Source: Candidatus Gugararchaeum adminiculabundum
GTDB taxonomy: Archaea > Micrarchaeota > Micrarchaeia > Burarchaeales > Gugararchaeaceae
Direction: 5' to 3'
Length of the DNA stretch: 64,000 nt
NCBI GenBank assembly: GCA_902384795.1
Contig: CABMDC010000004.1
Coordinates: forward strand, 65,002 to 129,001
How positions within the stretch are numbered: position 1 is the stretch's first letter; every line of letters starts with the position of its first letter. This document shows positions 1 through 8,137 of this stretch, in pieces. The notes below the pieces were generated by a model. That model searched no databases, was not told the DNA's origin, and worked only from the letters and a program-made list of their open reading frames with translations. Made by a program: the position numbers and the translations under genes.

Positions 1-1056
1 GGCATTCGGCCGCACAACAGGCAGCGCGCCGGATAGGACATGCCGTTTCAGGACCGCTTCGGGGATGGCAAGCTCCTTTATTGCATCAGGCTTGCTGATC
101 AGCGCGCTTCTTATCCCCAGGAAATAGCGTATATCCTCCCCTTGCACCAAAAAAGTGGAATGGCCGCCATTGGACTTGGTTGCAGGAAGCCCCATGTTCA
201 TAAAACCTTTAACGAGCCATTTGTCAATGCCCAAAAGCTCCCCAAGCTCTGCGAAAGTGTATGCTCGCTCAGGATTGATCTTGTTTATCGCACCCGCGTA
301 ATCTATTACAATATCGTAGATGTTTGTGAATACCTCCCCTAGCTTAAAACTTGGCGGGAGGTAATGGCGGGTTTTTCCGCTGGGAAATTCAAGAATTATA
401 GCCTCGCTCGGATTATTCGCTATTCGCCTGTCAATTGGGTCCGTGGAGCAATTGAATTCGCGTGCAATCTCTTTGGGTGTCTTGTAACCGCATTCTGATT
501 GCAGAAGCCTGGCCACTTCTCTTCCGGTCGTATTGGGTTTTCCATTAGTCAGCGCTTCGAGCCCGATCTGCGCCAGTTCGTAGGTATGCGTTGCCTGCAG
601 GCGGATTGGGACCAGCTCTAGAATAGGTTTCTTTTTCACAGGCCTCCCGCGCGCGGGCCGCAAACCGGGAGAAAGGGATTCGGCAGGAGGGGGCGCGTTT
701 TCCAAAAGTGCATTTCTTAGGCGGGCGGGCGCCTCTTCGGTTTTCCAGCTTATGCCCAGAAGAATCAGCGATTGCCGGATGGGCGGAAACAGGCTGGCTG
801 ATTTTTCAAGCGCGCGCTTGCTAATGCCGTACTCTTTGGTGATATAACTTGACTTTTTAATCCGTTCAGTCTCGGATTTTTGGGATTCCAACTCGATTAT
901 ATCGATAATTCTTATCAAAGAACTGAGTCTCATCCCGCGCACGGTTCCCAGGCCGATTGCAGTGACTTTGGTGGACATTATGCCTTTCTTAAACTCCGTG
1001 AAAGATTGAGGAAGAGATAGTTTTCCCTGGATTGGCAGTGCAACGGTTTCGGGCAT
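1..1056 (-). CDS. HTH DNA-binding protein, partial (runs off left edge)
   Basis: An open frame of 352 codons starts at ATG 1056 (minus strand) and is still open at base 1, so the C-terminus lies outside the window. I translated it directly. Residues about 200-225 (ALTNGKPNTTGREVARLLQ and the EIAREFNC segment) and about 275-320 (TFAELGELLGIDKWLVKGFM, then a wing-like stretch) look like successive helix-turn-helix units of the excisionase/MerR kind, and a third begins near residue 335. The middle is Pro/Arg-rich (RPARGRPVKKK) and resembles a linker or AT-hook. A TATA box 26 bases upstream gives a leaderless start. The precise role is unknown; a transcription factor or a DNA-organising protein is most likely. 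I see no nuclease or recombinase motif in the visible part. Confidence 0.7.
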   Translation of the reverse strand, partial: MPETVALPIQGKLSLPQSFTEFKKGIMSTKVTAIGLGTVRGMRLSSLIRIIDIIELESQKSETERIKKSSYITKEYGISKRALEKSASLFPPIRQSLILLGISWKTEEAPARLRNALLENAPPPAESLSPGLRPARGRPVKKKPILELVPIRLQATHTYELAQIGLEALTNGKPNTTGREVARLLQSECGYKTPKEIAREFNCSTDPIDRRIANNPSEAIILEFPSGKTRHYLPPSFKLGEVFTNIYDIVIDYAGAINKINPERAYTFAELGELLGIDKWLVKGFMNMGLPATKSNGGHSTFLVQGEDIRYFLGIRSALISKPDAIKELAIPEAVLKRHVLSGALPVVRPNA

Positions 1057-1078
1057 GCATTAATTTGGCGCTTAAAAC

Positions 1079-1086
1079 TATTTAAA
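1079..1086 (-). promoter_or_regulatory. TATA box of the left-edge HTH gene
   Basis: On the minus strand the box reads TTTAAATA. Its centre lies 26 bases upstream of the ATG at 1056, the spacing expected for an archaeal leaderless transcript. Confidence 0.6.
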
Positions 1087-1107
1087 CACTAATACACACT
1101 AAAAGAA

Positions 1108-2478
1108 TCAGAATACCCGGTTGCTGTAATAGTCGTCCAGCGACTGCAAATACTGCTTTTTGAAAATCCCCCTGTCCTTAAGCAGCTTCAGTTTCTTGAA
1201 GGATGAAACCAGCTGCTTCGGAATCCCGTATTGCTCGGGCTTTTTGCGCAGTTCCTCGACCGCATCCTTTGCCGTTACAAGCTTCCTGCTTTTGACCGCC
1301 ATAATTCTGCAGCCCTCGATGTACCTGCTGTGCGAATCAGCGTGCTTTTCCAGGAATTTTTCCACATCTTTGGTGATGTGCACAAAAGGTCCCTGCACGC
1401 TTTTCACTGCAGGCAGTTTTTCATCATGCACCTCGAAGAATATTGCGCATTCCTTCCCGTCGCTCCAGTGGAAATAGCCAAGCGGCCTGAAACCCTCGCA
1501 TTCAAGAAAACGGACGATGATTCCGCAGGATTTTTTCAATTGCGGCCAGAGAATGTCCTCAACCAGTTTCGGCTTTGGCGCCGGGAAAGTCAGAATGAAT
1601 TGGTAGGTTCCGCGCATTTTCACATTCGAAGCCAGCTTTTTCACATTCACTGGCTTCTTTTTTGGGAAGAACAAATCTTCGGATGGATTTTTCAGGAATT
1701 GCTGGCACGCGAAAATGAATTTTGAAAGCGAAGTTGCTGAAACAGCTGCTGCCACATTTCTTTCCCGGTCAACCGGGTCAATTACAATCAATGCAGCTTG
1801 GTCGAACTTTTTCCGCAAATCAATAGTGTGATGCTCTTCGATATCCAGAACCGGCTCGCGCCACTCAGCCGCAGCTTGCACTAGTTCGATAAATGAGCCG
1901 TAACTGAGGATGAGCAGCTCGCACAAATAGCCTGAGAATCCTTCAACCCTTAGTTCTGCGCCATAAACCCCAATCCCTTTCAGGAACCGCTTGAGCAGGC
2001 GCACATCATCGCGCATCTTTTCATTCGTTTTCCCGTTCACGTATTTTGTGTGAAACTGCGTCCGGTCAACGCTGGTTGCGCGCTCGTCAATGGAATTGAT
2101 TTTGTACGCTGGCACAATGTCCAAATGCGCGCCATGCATGTCCGCCTGCAGATACGGGTGCTCGGCATAGCCGATTTCCCACTTGTGCGGCTTGACCGCT
2201 TTTTTCGCCCATTCCAAGCCTAGGTCTACGAGGTCTTTGCGAGAATAGGAATTCGGAAACAGCATGAATACATCAAAGTCCTTGTCTCCGGTCAGGTTGG
2301 TTCCCTTGGCGATCGAGCCTGCGAGCACCACTTCTATATTGGCTGGAACGACTTTTTGCAGGCGCGTGAAAATCTCGCCCACAATTTTCTTCTCCTGCGC
2401 GAGCTCGGCTTTTGAAGGCTTGATTTTTTTGAGAACCGAATTGAGCACTTTCTGCGTATTCGGATGGGGCAAAAGCAT
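1108..2478 (-). CDS. cca: CCA-adding enzyme (archaeal class I tRNA nucleotidyltransferase)
   Basis: This enzyme adds or repairs the 3' CCA of tRNAs from CTP and ATP without a template. None of the three tRNAs in this window encodes CCA, so it is essential here. From ATG 2478 the protein has 456 residues, close to the usual 440-460. The nucleotidyltransferase signature GSIAKGT (54-60) is followed by DKDFDV (65-70), where D67 and D69 are the likely metal ligands, and DIVPAY further on carries the third carboxylate. The remainder fits the central, body and tail domains of class I enzymes. A GTG at 2499 would add seven residues, but ATG 2478 sits 27 bases from the TATA-like CTATTTAATT and is preferred. 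The gene is followed on the same strand by the 2522-3406 gene's promoter region; no operon is evident. Confidence 0.95.
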   Translation of the reverse strand: MLLPHPNTQKVLNSVLKKIKPSKAELAQEKKIVGEIFTRLQKVVPANIEVVLAGSIAKGTNLTGDKDFDVFMLFPNSYSRKDLVDLGLEWAKKAVKPHKWEIGYAEHPYLQADMHGAHLDIVPAYKINSIDERATSVDRTQFHTKYVNGKTNEKMRDDVRLLKRFLKGIGVYGAELRVEGFSGYLCELLILSYGSFIELVQAAAEWREPVLDIEEHHTIDLRKKFDQAALIVIDPVDRERNVAAAVSATSLSKFIFACQQFLKNPSEDLFFPKKKPVNVKKLASNVKMRGTYQFILTFPAPKPKLVEDILWPQLKKSCGIIVRFLECEGFRPLGYFHWSDGKECAIFFEVHDEKLPAVKSVQGPFVHITKDVEKFLEKHADSHSRYIEGCRIMAVKSRKLVTAKDAVEELRKKPEQYGIPKQLVSSFKKLKLLKDRGIFKKQYLQSLDDYYSNRVF

Positions 2479-2521
2479 AGGGAGGATTAGATAAAGCACG
2501 AATTAAATAGGTTTAGTAGGT

Positions 2522-3406
2522 TTAGTGCGTCATTACCCTTCGGAACACTTCAACCCTCAAGCCCGGATTTTGCCTGGCATTTACAAAATTCTGCAAAGCA
2601 ATCATGGTTTTTGGATTGAGCCAGGTCGCGATATTGTAAGTTTTCGCATTATTGTCATCAACTGCAAAGCCCACGGCAACGCGGCCCAACGTCGGGCTCC
2701 TGCTTTTCTTTCCTCCCGCGATATCCACAGGAAAACTGGCGCCCCATTGGTAATGGCCGCCTGTGCGGTCAGTGCTTTTGAAAGAAAGAATGAGCCCTTC
2801 CAAAAGCGGGAGCGGAATGTCTGCGCCCAAGATCGGATCCGCTGCCTCGCGCTGGATAATGCTGAAAGTATAGCCATCATAGCGCACCCTTACCCCCAGG
2901 GTAACGAATTCTGCGCCAGCCCGCTCGCGGCCGCCTGCCAGGTCCCTTAGCTGGAGCCCGATGTCAACCGTATTCGCGAGGTTTCCTGAAATCACAAATC
3001 TTCTTGCGGCTTCCATGAGCCTGACTTCCCTGCTGCCTATTTCGCCCACGCCCAGGGTTCCTTTTAGTTTTCCGGAAATCTCGAACCCATGGCGGTAGGC
3101 CATGGTATCCCCGTTTGCGAATTTGAGAAATGTCCAGCCATCTATGGTGGAAAGATACGCGGGATTGCTGTAGCGCGTTGCAGCTGGGGAAACCGTTGCA
3201 GCAGGAGGCTTTTTGACCGAAGCAGCTGGCTTTGGTTGCGCTGTTTTTTTCGGAGTTGGCGCTGTGGCGGCGGCCTGTAGTTCCGGCACTGAAATGGACG
3301 GAATTTCAAAGCGCTTGCCTGTTTCAATCGGTATGAAGTTTTCGACTTGAGGCGGAACTTTTGCGAATTCAATTATAGCAGGAGGAGTCGCGGGTAATGC
3401 AGCCAT
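2522..3406 (-). CDS. Beta-rich protein with Pro/Ala linker, paralogue of the 3499-5178 gene C-terminal domain
   Basis: I do not recognise a named family. From ATG 3406 the protein has 294 residues. The first 85 are low-complexity Pro/Ala/Lys (KKTAQPKPAASVKKPPAATVSPAA). Then comes PAATRYSNPAY, which matches PAATRWGNPPF in the next gene, and about 200 residues of alternating hydrophobic/polar strands (FVTLGVRVRYDGYTFSIIQ, GRVAVGFAVDDNNAKTYNIA). The end aligns with the neighbour's RAGISLDDNDKVKTNMFLNLG. No signal peptide is visible. The strand periodicity resembles a small beta-barrel or beta-sandwich, but this is inference. A TATA-like ATTAATTAAT at 3429-3440 supports the ATG over the GTG at 3424. 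It has its own promoter and lies downstream of the TrmB-flanked paralogue. Confidence 0.7.
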   Translation of the reverse strand: MAALPATPPAIIEFAKVPPQVENFIPIETGKRFEIPSISVPELQAAATAPTPKKTAQPKPAASVKKPPAATVSPAATRYSNPAYLSTIDGWTFLKFANGDTMAYRHGFEISGKLKGTLGVGEIGSREVRLMEAARRFVISGNLANTVDIGLQLRDLAGGRERAGAEFVTLGVRVRYDGYTFSIIQREAADPILGADIPLPLLEGLILSFKSTDRTGGHYQWGASFPVDIAGGKKSRSPTLGRVAVGFAVDDNNAKTYNIATWLNPKTMIALQNFVNARQNPGLRVEVFRRVMTH

Positions 3407-3498
3407 ACAACCTGTTTTTACCACGTGAATTAATTAATGTTGTGGAAAAGGGAAAAACAGAGAAAGGAGGAAAAAATGGAAAAATAAATTACCTCCGC

Positions 3499-5178
3499 CT
3501 AATGCAAGTTTATCGGTTTTATCGGAATCCCCTTGAAGACAACCATTCGGGTCGGCCTCAGGCTGGATTTCTTCACGTCGTCCCAGTCAACCCGGACTGT
3601 GACGCCCTTGCCCAGGTTCAGGAACATGTTCGTTTTGACCTTGTCGTTGTCATCCAATGAAATCCCTGCGCGGACTATTTTGGACAGGGGCGCATCTATT
3701 CCGATTTCAGTAATTTTCCCTGCGCATGTTTCTTTCAACGAAAGATTTATTGGGCCGTCTTCGGTCTTTCCAACCTGCGCGTCAAACCCGTAGGTCGGCT
3801 TCTCCTTCTGCCCTCCGAACACCCCGAATGTGAGCCACCTGAAAATAGCCATCCTTAATCCGACCCTGGTCGTGGTTGCAGGCGATTTGCCCGGCTTTTC
3901 AGTCTGGGTGGTTGCCACTCCCACGTCCACGTTCTGGGTTTTTCCGACTTTGCCGAGCCTGAGGCCGATTTCCGCAAGGGTGCGGGTCATTTTGTTTCCC
4001 CATTCGCCCTTCATGACGTTCAGGCCGATTTTTTTGTTTATCGAAGGCCCGGTTTCAAACCAGACGCTGTGCTCGCCGTTCTGCCCTGCGAATACCGCGG
4101 CGCCCGGTGCGCCCAAGGGCCTGAAAGGCGGGTTGCCCCATCTTGTTGCAGCCGGATTCTGCGCCACCGGAGCCGGCTTGGGCTTTGGAGCAGGCACTGC
4201 TTTTACTGGAGCTGCAAAAGCGGATTTCGCAAACAGTGAGAGTGCGATTCCGAGCACTATTGACGCGAGAGTTTTCCCGATGCCAAAGCTGCTGATTTTT
4301 CTATTTTCAATTTGGCGTATCCTTGAACTGAACTGCTCTGCAGCGTCCTGTTTTTGTCTGCGGCATTCCTTGTGGTTTGGCATCTGTTGTACTGCCCGTA
4401 GCGCAAGGCAAAGGAATTCCAAATGATTTTTCTCGTGCAATTGGTCCAGTGCGGTGGTTACCAGAGTTTGGTAAGCTTCACCGATTAGTCTATACTTCAC
4501 AAAATCTGATTCCCCTTCTTCAGTTTCCAACTTTTTTGCGTGCCAGAGTGCTAATTGGAAAAGCTCGTCTGCCATTGTTAGCTCGCCTAGTGCCACTCTG
4601 AAGACGGCAATGCGGAAGGTATAACCTGCCCTTGAGGAGCAGTCCTCTATTGTGCCCCCAAGTGCCAATTGCTGTGCTATATCCAAAAATTGCCCGATAT
4701 CCTCGGGTGACTTTCCTGCCCCGGTAACCCATTTAAGAAAAATTTTGGCATAAACCTCGAATTCACCGTCAGAATCTTTCGTGAACTTGCTGTAGGCGGT
4801 AGCTTGCGCTTTGGAAAAAGCGTAATGGAACAGGCGCAAGGCCTCGGATGTTTCTCCACTATCCGCTTTCTTCCGCGCGAATTCGCAGATTATGTCCATT
4901 TTAAAAACGTCAAATGGTTTAGAAGGGTCCTTGCCTGGTTTGGAATGGTTTCCCTCTGAGTTCTTTCCCTCGTCCATTTTTTTAAGAGATTGCGCGAGTT
5001 CTTCATATTCGCGATGATCGCGTATAAGCCATTCCAGGGAATCTCTAGGCGCGTATGCATGAGCCAGAAAAAAATTGGTGATATCTGGATTGCGCACTTC
5101 TGACACTCGCGGTTGAATGTCGCCATGTTCCTCTATCAAGCTTCCGTCTTTTTGTACTGTCACATCTTTTTTTCCCAT
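3499..5178 (-). CDS. TPR-like helical N-domain, central membrane segment, beta-rich C-domain
   Basis: The function is unknown. There are 559 residues in three parts. Residues 1-295 are helical with TPR-like alternation (SEALRLFHYAFSKAQATAYSKF, ADELFQLALWHAKKLE). Residues about 300-325 form one hydrophobic segment, ASIVLGIALSLFAKSAFAAP, which looks like a signal peptide or anchor although it is internal. A Pro-rich linker and a beta-strand-rich domain (about 345-559) follow, sharing PAATRWGNPP and the DDNDK strand motif with the downstream 2522-3406 gene. A cytoplasmic TPR domain tethered to an exported beta domain is one reading. The ATG at 5178 follows a GGGGGGAT ribosome site. A TGTGG-N8-CCACA palindrome 15 bases upstream, and a related larger one in the divergent regulator's promoter, suggest control by that TrmB protein. 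Confidence 0.75.
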   Translation of the reverse strand: MGKKDVTVQKDGSLIEEHGDIQPRVSEVRNPDITNFFLAHAYAPRDSLEWLIRDHREYEELAQSLKKMDEGKNSEGNHSKPGKDPSKPFDVFKMDIICEFARKKADSGETSEALRLFHYAFSKAQATAYSKFTKDSDGEFEVYAKIFLKWVTGAGKSPEDIGQFLDIAQQLALGGTIEDCSSRAGYTFRIAVFRVALGELTMADELFQLALWHAKKLETEEGESDFVKYRLIGEAYQTLVTTALDQLHEKNHLEFLCLALRAVQQMPNHKECRRQKQDAAEQFSSRIRQIENRKISSFGIGKTLASIVLGIALSLFAKSAFAAPVKAVPAPKPKPAPVAQNPAATRWGNPPFRPLGAPGAAVFAGQNGEHSVWFETGPSINKKIGLNVMKGEWGNKMTRTLAEIGLRLGKVGKTQNVDVGVATTQTEKPGKSPATTTRVGLRMAIFRWLTFGVFGGQKEKPTYGFDAQVGKTEDGPINLSLKETCAGKITEIGIDAPLSKIVRAGISLDDNDKVKTNMFLNLGKGVTVRVDWDDVKKSSLRPTRMVVFKGIPIKPINLH

Positions 5179-5192
5179 CCCAATCCCCCCAT

Positions 5193-5211
5193 TTGTGGCT
5201 TATTCTCCACA
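5193..5211. promoter_or_regulatory. Operator-like palindrome upstream of the 3499-5178 gene
   Basis: TGTGG (5194-5198), an 8-base spacer and CCACA (5207-5211) lie just upstream of the ATG at 5178. Read on the minus strand, the spacer carries AGAATAA, the same core found between the arms of the palindrome at 5249-5274. The shared half-sites and core suggest one regulator binds both. Confidence 0.5.
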
Positions 5212-5237
5212 TCTTGTAATGTATTACCACTCGCAAG

Positions 5238-5274
5238 CTATATATACATTTGTGGTGAGAATAAACACCACAAA
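5238..5274 (+). promoter_or_regulatory. TATA box and 9-bp-arm operator of the TrmB gene
   Basis: A TATA box (CTATATATA, about 5238-5246) is followed at once by a perfect inverted repeat: TTTGTGGTG (5249-5257), an 8-base spacer containing AGAATAA, and CACCACAAA (5266-5274). Binding here would cover the transcription start, a typical layout for repression. The adjacent TrmB-family gene is the obvious candidate for autoregulation; this is inferred from position. Confidence 0.65.
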
Positions 5275-5338
5275 ATAGGATGGAGAAGGAAGAACGAGGG
5301 AAGAAAGAACGGTGGAAACAGAAGAAACTGGGGAGAAT

Positions 5339-6109
5339 ATGGCTGGAGAACTGGAAACTCTGGAAGAAATGGGGCTGTCTGCAAACGAGGCCAAGCTTTA
5401 CCTAATGCTGATCAGGGGCGGGGAAATGAAAGCCAACGAGCTTTCAGTGAAATCCGGCCTGCAGAGAAGAACCGTTTATGACACCATGCAGCAATTGGAA
5501 AAGAAGGGCATGGTGGGCAAGGCGGAGATTTCAGGGGTTACGACCTTCTCGGCTTCGCCGCCGGCTGCACTCATGAGCTTCCTGGATGAGAAGAAAAATT
5601 CGCTCGAGAAAATCCTGCCCGAGCTTTCAAAGAGATTTGAAGCAGAAGAGAAAACACAGGTTTCAGTGTTGTATGGGGTTGGCGGAATAAAAACTGTTTT
5701 AGAGGACATTCTGGAAACAAAGCCCGACTGGTATTATTCCTACCACGGGCAGATGCAATTCTATGACCTGATGCCAAAATTCATCCAGATGTTCCATGAC
5801 AAGTGCGCGAAAATGGGGATAAACACGAAGTATCTTTTGCTGGATGTGCCCCAGGCGCGCGAGCGCTCGAAATTAATGAGGCACGCAGAAGTCAAATTCA
5901 TAACTCCAACAACCATCTCGGCGGGAGTATGGTGGACCTACAAAAACAGGCTGATTCTGTTCGTGCTTCCAAAAGAGGGAATTCCGATAACCATGTTCAT
6001 CAAGAACGAGGAGCTGGCAAAAGCGTTCACCAGCTCATTTATGGAAATGTTCAACTCGCACAAAGGCCCGCTTTACCGAGGGGATGCGGTTCCTAGGAAG
6101 AAAGCTTGA
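5339..6109 (+). CDS. TrmB-family transcriptional regulator
   Basis: This is an archaeal winged-helix regulator of the TrmB family. The N-terminal HTH is clear: LEEMGLSANEAKLYLMLI, then the recognition region LSVKSGLQRRTVYDTMQQLEKKGMV, then a wing. A short coiled segment (SLEKILPELSKRFEAEEK) leads into a C-terminal effector domain (VSVLYGVGGIKTVLEDIL to the end) like those that bind sugars or other ligands in this family, though no ligand can be named. ATG 5339 has a GGGGAG ribosome site four bases upstream. A GTG at 5312 would add nine residues that do not belong to the HTH. The gene is divergent from the TPR/beta-domain protein, and two related palindromes lie between them, so autoregulation and control of that envelope-like protein are likely. 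Confidence 0.9.
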   Translation: MAGELETLEEMGLSANEAKLYLMLIRGGEMKANELSVKSGLQRRTVYDTMQQLEKKGMVGKAEISGVTTFSASPPAALMSFLDEKKNSLEKILPELSKRFEAEEKTQVSVLYGVGGIKTVLEDILETKPDWYYSYHGQMQFYDLMPKFIQMFHDKCAKMGINTKYLLLDVPQARERSKLMRHAEVKFITPTTISAGVWWTYKNRLILFVLPKEGIPITMFIKNEELAKAFTSSFMEMFNSHKGPLYRGDAVPRKKA

Positions 6110-6629
6110 ACTCCTTCACATCCTGGTAAACGGGCCCGTTCGGAGTCAGCTCGCTCTTTTTCAAAATGAAGTTTTCCACTTTCTGTTCGCCCAAAATGAA
6201 GCCCGAATTCTTTTCCAGAAACGCCTTTGCCTCGACTTTCCTGCTTGCGCGCGCGATTGTGAGATGCGCGACAAACGGCTTGTCAGGCTTCAGGCCAAGC
6301 CTGCTCATTTTCTTATTCACCTGCGCCGCGAGTTCGCTTAATTCCGCGCTTTCGCAGGCAATCCAGACCACGCGCACGAATTTTTCATTGGGGAAAACAC
6401 CAACCCCTGAGAAATTTAATGTGAACAAAGGCAATGCGATTCCCCTGAGCGATTCAATCGCTTCGTCTGCCTTGTCTTCGGAGATATCGCCCAAAAACTG
6501 GATTGTCAGGTGGAGATTGTCCTTTTCCACCATCTTGAAGCCGGAATCGGATTTAGCCAGCTCCTTCTGGAGCGCGACAACTTTGGTGCGCAATTCAGGC
6601 GCCAGATCAACTGCAATAAAAGCACGCAT
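6093..6629 (-). CDS. thpR: RNA 2',3'-cyclic phosphodiesterase (LigT/ThpR family)
   Basis: This is a 2H phosphoesterase that opens 2',3'-cyclic phosphates on RNA ends. The family was first described as a tRNA 2'-5' ligase. The 178-residue length is typical. Both catalytic HxT motifs are present: H40-L-T42 in NLHLTIQFLGD and H122-L-T124 in AHLTIARAS. The N-terminal MRAFIAVDL is diagnostic. The stop overlaps the end of the convergent trmB gene by 17 bases. The substrate in vivo is not known; cyclic phosphates left by tRNA intron splicing are one plausible source, and an intron-containing tRNA lies just downstream of its start, but that link is speculation. Confidence 0.93.
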   Translation of the reverse strand: MRAFIAVDLAPELRTKVVALQKELAKSDSGFKMVEKDNLHLTIQFLGDISEDKADEAIESLRGIALPLFTLNFSGVGVFPNEKFVRVVWIACESAELSELAAQVNKKMSRLGLKPDKPFVAHLTIARASRKVEAKAFLEKNSGFILGEQKVENFILKKSELTPNGPVYQDVKEFKLSS

Positions 6630-6772
6630 GGAAAATCAACTCATTTTGTTATTGCGAAAATGAAGAAAAACGGCGAGCGAGAAATCGCGAGCCGGTTTTT
6701 CGACACCTTCTTGGTTTCCTCGGTATTTTGAGGGGTTCGGGGCCAAGAGAATAGAACAATGTTGGCCCCGCA

Positions 6773-6975
6773 TGCGGTCGCCGGGATTTGAACCCGGGTT
6801 ATAGGCTTTCTTCTTCCACCACAAAAGTCTTTTCTTTTGGGTTCGACCAGCCTTTTCTTTTTTAAAAGAAAAGGACCCGATTTTCGCCCGAGGCGAAAAT
6901 GGGCGCATTCGAGCAGTGAGCTCGAATAGCGTGGGCTTGGAAGGCCTAAGTCCTACCAGGCTAGACTACAACCGC
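6773..6975 (-). tRNA. tRNA-Gly (TCC) with a 130-nt intron
   Basis: The acceptor stem GCGGTTG pairs with CGACCGC, the D-stem is GTCT/GGAC, the anticodon stem is TAGGC/GCCTA, and the T-stem CCGGG/CCCGG encloses TTCAAAT. The discriminator is A and CCA is not encoded. The anticodon loop reads C-T-TCC-A-A once the intron (6808-6937) is removed between positions 37 and 38. The exon-intron junctions fold as a bulge-helix-bulge: a central CUUC/GAAG helix, with three-base bulges C-A^A and A-A^A each cut after the second base. This matches the archaeal splicing endonuclease rule. The mature tRNA is 73 nt and reads GGA/GGG glycine codons. Confidence 0.9.
6808..6937 (-). other. tRNA-Gly intron (position 37/38) with three perfect hairpins
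   Basis: This 130-nt intron is far longer than most archaeal tRNA introns. It holds three successive perfect hairpins: 6907-6927 (8-bp arms ATTCGAGC), 6880-6900 (9-bp arms ATTTTCGCC) and 6851-6874 (10-bp arms CCTTTTCTTT). No open frame for a homing endonuclease fits in it. Confidence 0.8.
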
Positions 6976-7011
6976 GCATAGTTCACATATTTTGGCAGGC
7001 AATAGTTAAAA

Positions 7012-7094
7012 AAGTAAGTTCAAGGATAGAGAGGAAACTAAAATAGAAAAAGAAAGAGAAAAAAACAGAAAAAGAAAAGGAAAAAAGAACCCGC
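7012..7094 (-). terminator. T-rich terminator after the DsbA-like gene
   Basis: On the minus strand the 80 bases after the stop are runs of T broken by C and A, with no hairpin. This is the usual archaeal oligo-T termination region. Confidence 0.5.
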
Positions 7095-7907
7095 TTACTT
7101 GGCGAGTTCCGCGTCCACTGCCGTCTTCAACGAAGCCCAGTCAGCGCTGACAGGCTTGCCGTTTACAAAGAGCGAGGGTGTTCCGCTCACTCCTGCAGCA
7201 GACCCGTCCTTCATATCCTGCTGGACTTTGCTCGCGTAAGTGTTGCCGTCGATACATGCATTGTACTTCGCCGTGTCCAACCCGATGTCCGCGCCGAACG
7301 TCTTCAGGTTTGCAATCGAGAAATCGCCCTGGTTCTCGCCTTTCTGCGAGGAGAAGAGCTTCACGTGCATTTCCCAGAACTTGCCCTGTACGCCTGCGCA
7401 TTCAGCGGCATTGGCCGCATCAAGGCTCTCTTGGCCCAGGAACGCGTAGTTCTTGAAGATATACTTCACACTTGCCCCCTTTGCGATGTACTCGCTTTTC
7501 AATTTAGGAATCGGGGATTCGTAAGCCGCATATTTGCTCTTCAGGTAATCAATAACGTCCTGTCGTGTGCCCTCAGCCGCTCCGCAGAACGGGCACTGGT
7601 AATCCGCAAACATCACAACTGTTACTTTCGCATCTGCAGGGCCGAGCGAATAGCTTCCGTTCGTGTTTATGTTTACCGCTGCAACATCGGCCTTTGCTCC
7701 GGTGTTTGCCGCTGCGCCCGTATCCGCCGCTGCACCAGTATTAGCTGCCGCGCCCGTAGCCGGGACAGTGGCCGCGGATATCTGCAGGGTTCCGATGGAG
7801 TTCGAGAGCTTGTCAACTGAAACAAACATCACTCCCGCGACCATCAGTGCCGAGACTAGAATTACAATACTTAAGATATACAATGCTCTCTCGTCCAAAT
7901 AAAACAC
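7095..7907 (-). CDS. Membrane-anchored DsbA-like thiol-disulfide oxidoreductase
   Basis: This is a thioredoxin-fold DSBA-family protein that would make or isomerise disulfides outside the membrane. There are 270 residues: one transmembrane anchor (9-29, YILSIVILVSALMVAGVMF), a low-complexity Ala/Thr/Gly stalk with ANTGAAADTGAAANTG repeats (about 45-70), and the catalytic domain with the active site C105-P-F-C108 in FADYQCPFCGAAEG. The cis-Pro loop is GVSGTPSLFVNGK. Two further cysteines (AAECAG, YNACIDG) are typical of archaeal/Gram-positive DsbA forms. It starts at GTG 7907 after a GGGGG ribosome site, with a TATA box near 7948-7957. The giant Cys-rich surface proteins of this window are natural candidate substrates, which is inference. 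Confidence 0.92.
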   Translation of the reverse strand: MFYLDERALYILSIVILVSALMVAGVMFVSVDKLSNSIGTLQISAATVPATGAAANTGAAADTGAAANTGAKADVAAVNINTNGSYSLGPADAKVTVVMFADYQCPFCGAAEGTRQDVIDYLKSKYAAYESPIPKLKSEYIAKGASVKYIFKNYAFLGQESLDAANAAECAGVQGKFWEMHVKLFSSQKGENQGDFSIANLKTFGADIGLDTAKYNACIDGNTYASKVQQDMKDGSAAGVSGTPSLFVNGKPVSADWASLKTAVDAELAK

Positions 7908-8063
7908 CCCCGATTCGCCAACGAAAAGTCGGCAAATATGGTAACCTATATATTGCTATAATTATGGGTAATCTCCTATTTAAACCATTTGTTTTGATTC
8001 GGGGAATAACCAGTTCGCCGGATATTCCCGGACGAATTTCCGGGAGAAACAAAAAAGAAAGAG

Positions 8064-8137
8064 TGCGACCGCCGGGATTTGAACCCGGCTCGCGAAATTG
8101 GCAATCTCGAGTCCTAACCAGGCTAGACTACGGTCGC
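8064..8137 (-). tRNA. tRNA-Gly (GCC)
   Basis: It is 74 nt without an intron. The acceptor GCGACCG pairs with CGGTCGC, the anticodon stem CGAGA/TTTCG carries the loop TT-GCC-AA, and the T-stem CCGGG/CCCGG encloses TTCAAAT. The discriminator is A and CCA is not encoded. It reads GGC/GGU codons. AT-rich sequence at about 8163-8175 is a plausible TATA element. Confidence 0.95.

Noticed and set aside
40-342. 100-codon plus-strand frame at the left edge
   Set aside because: It is antisense to the larger HTH-protein frame that spans 1-1056 and has no supporting signal.
6636-6908. 90-codon frame on the minus strand
   Set aside because: It overlaps the tRNA-Gly gene and its intron; the translation is basic and low-complexity with no ribosome site.
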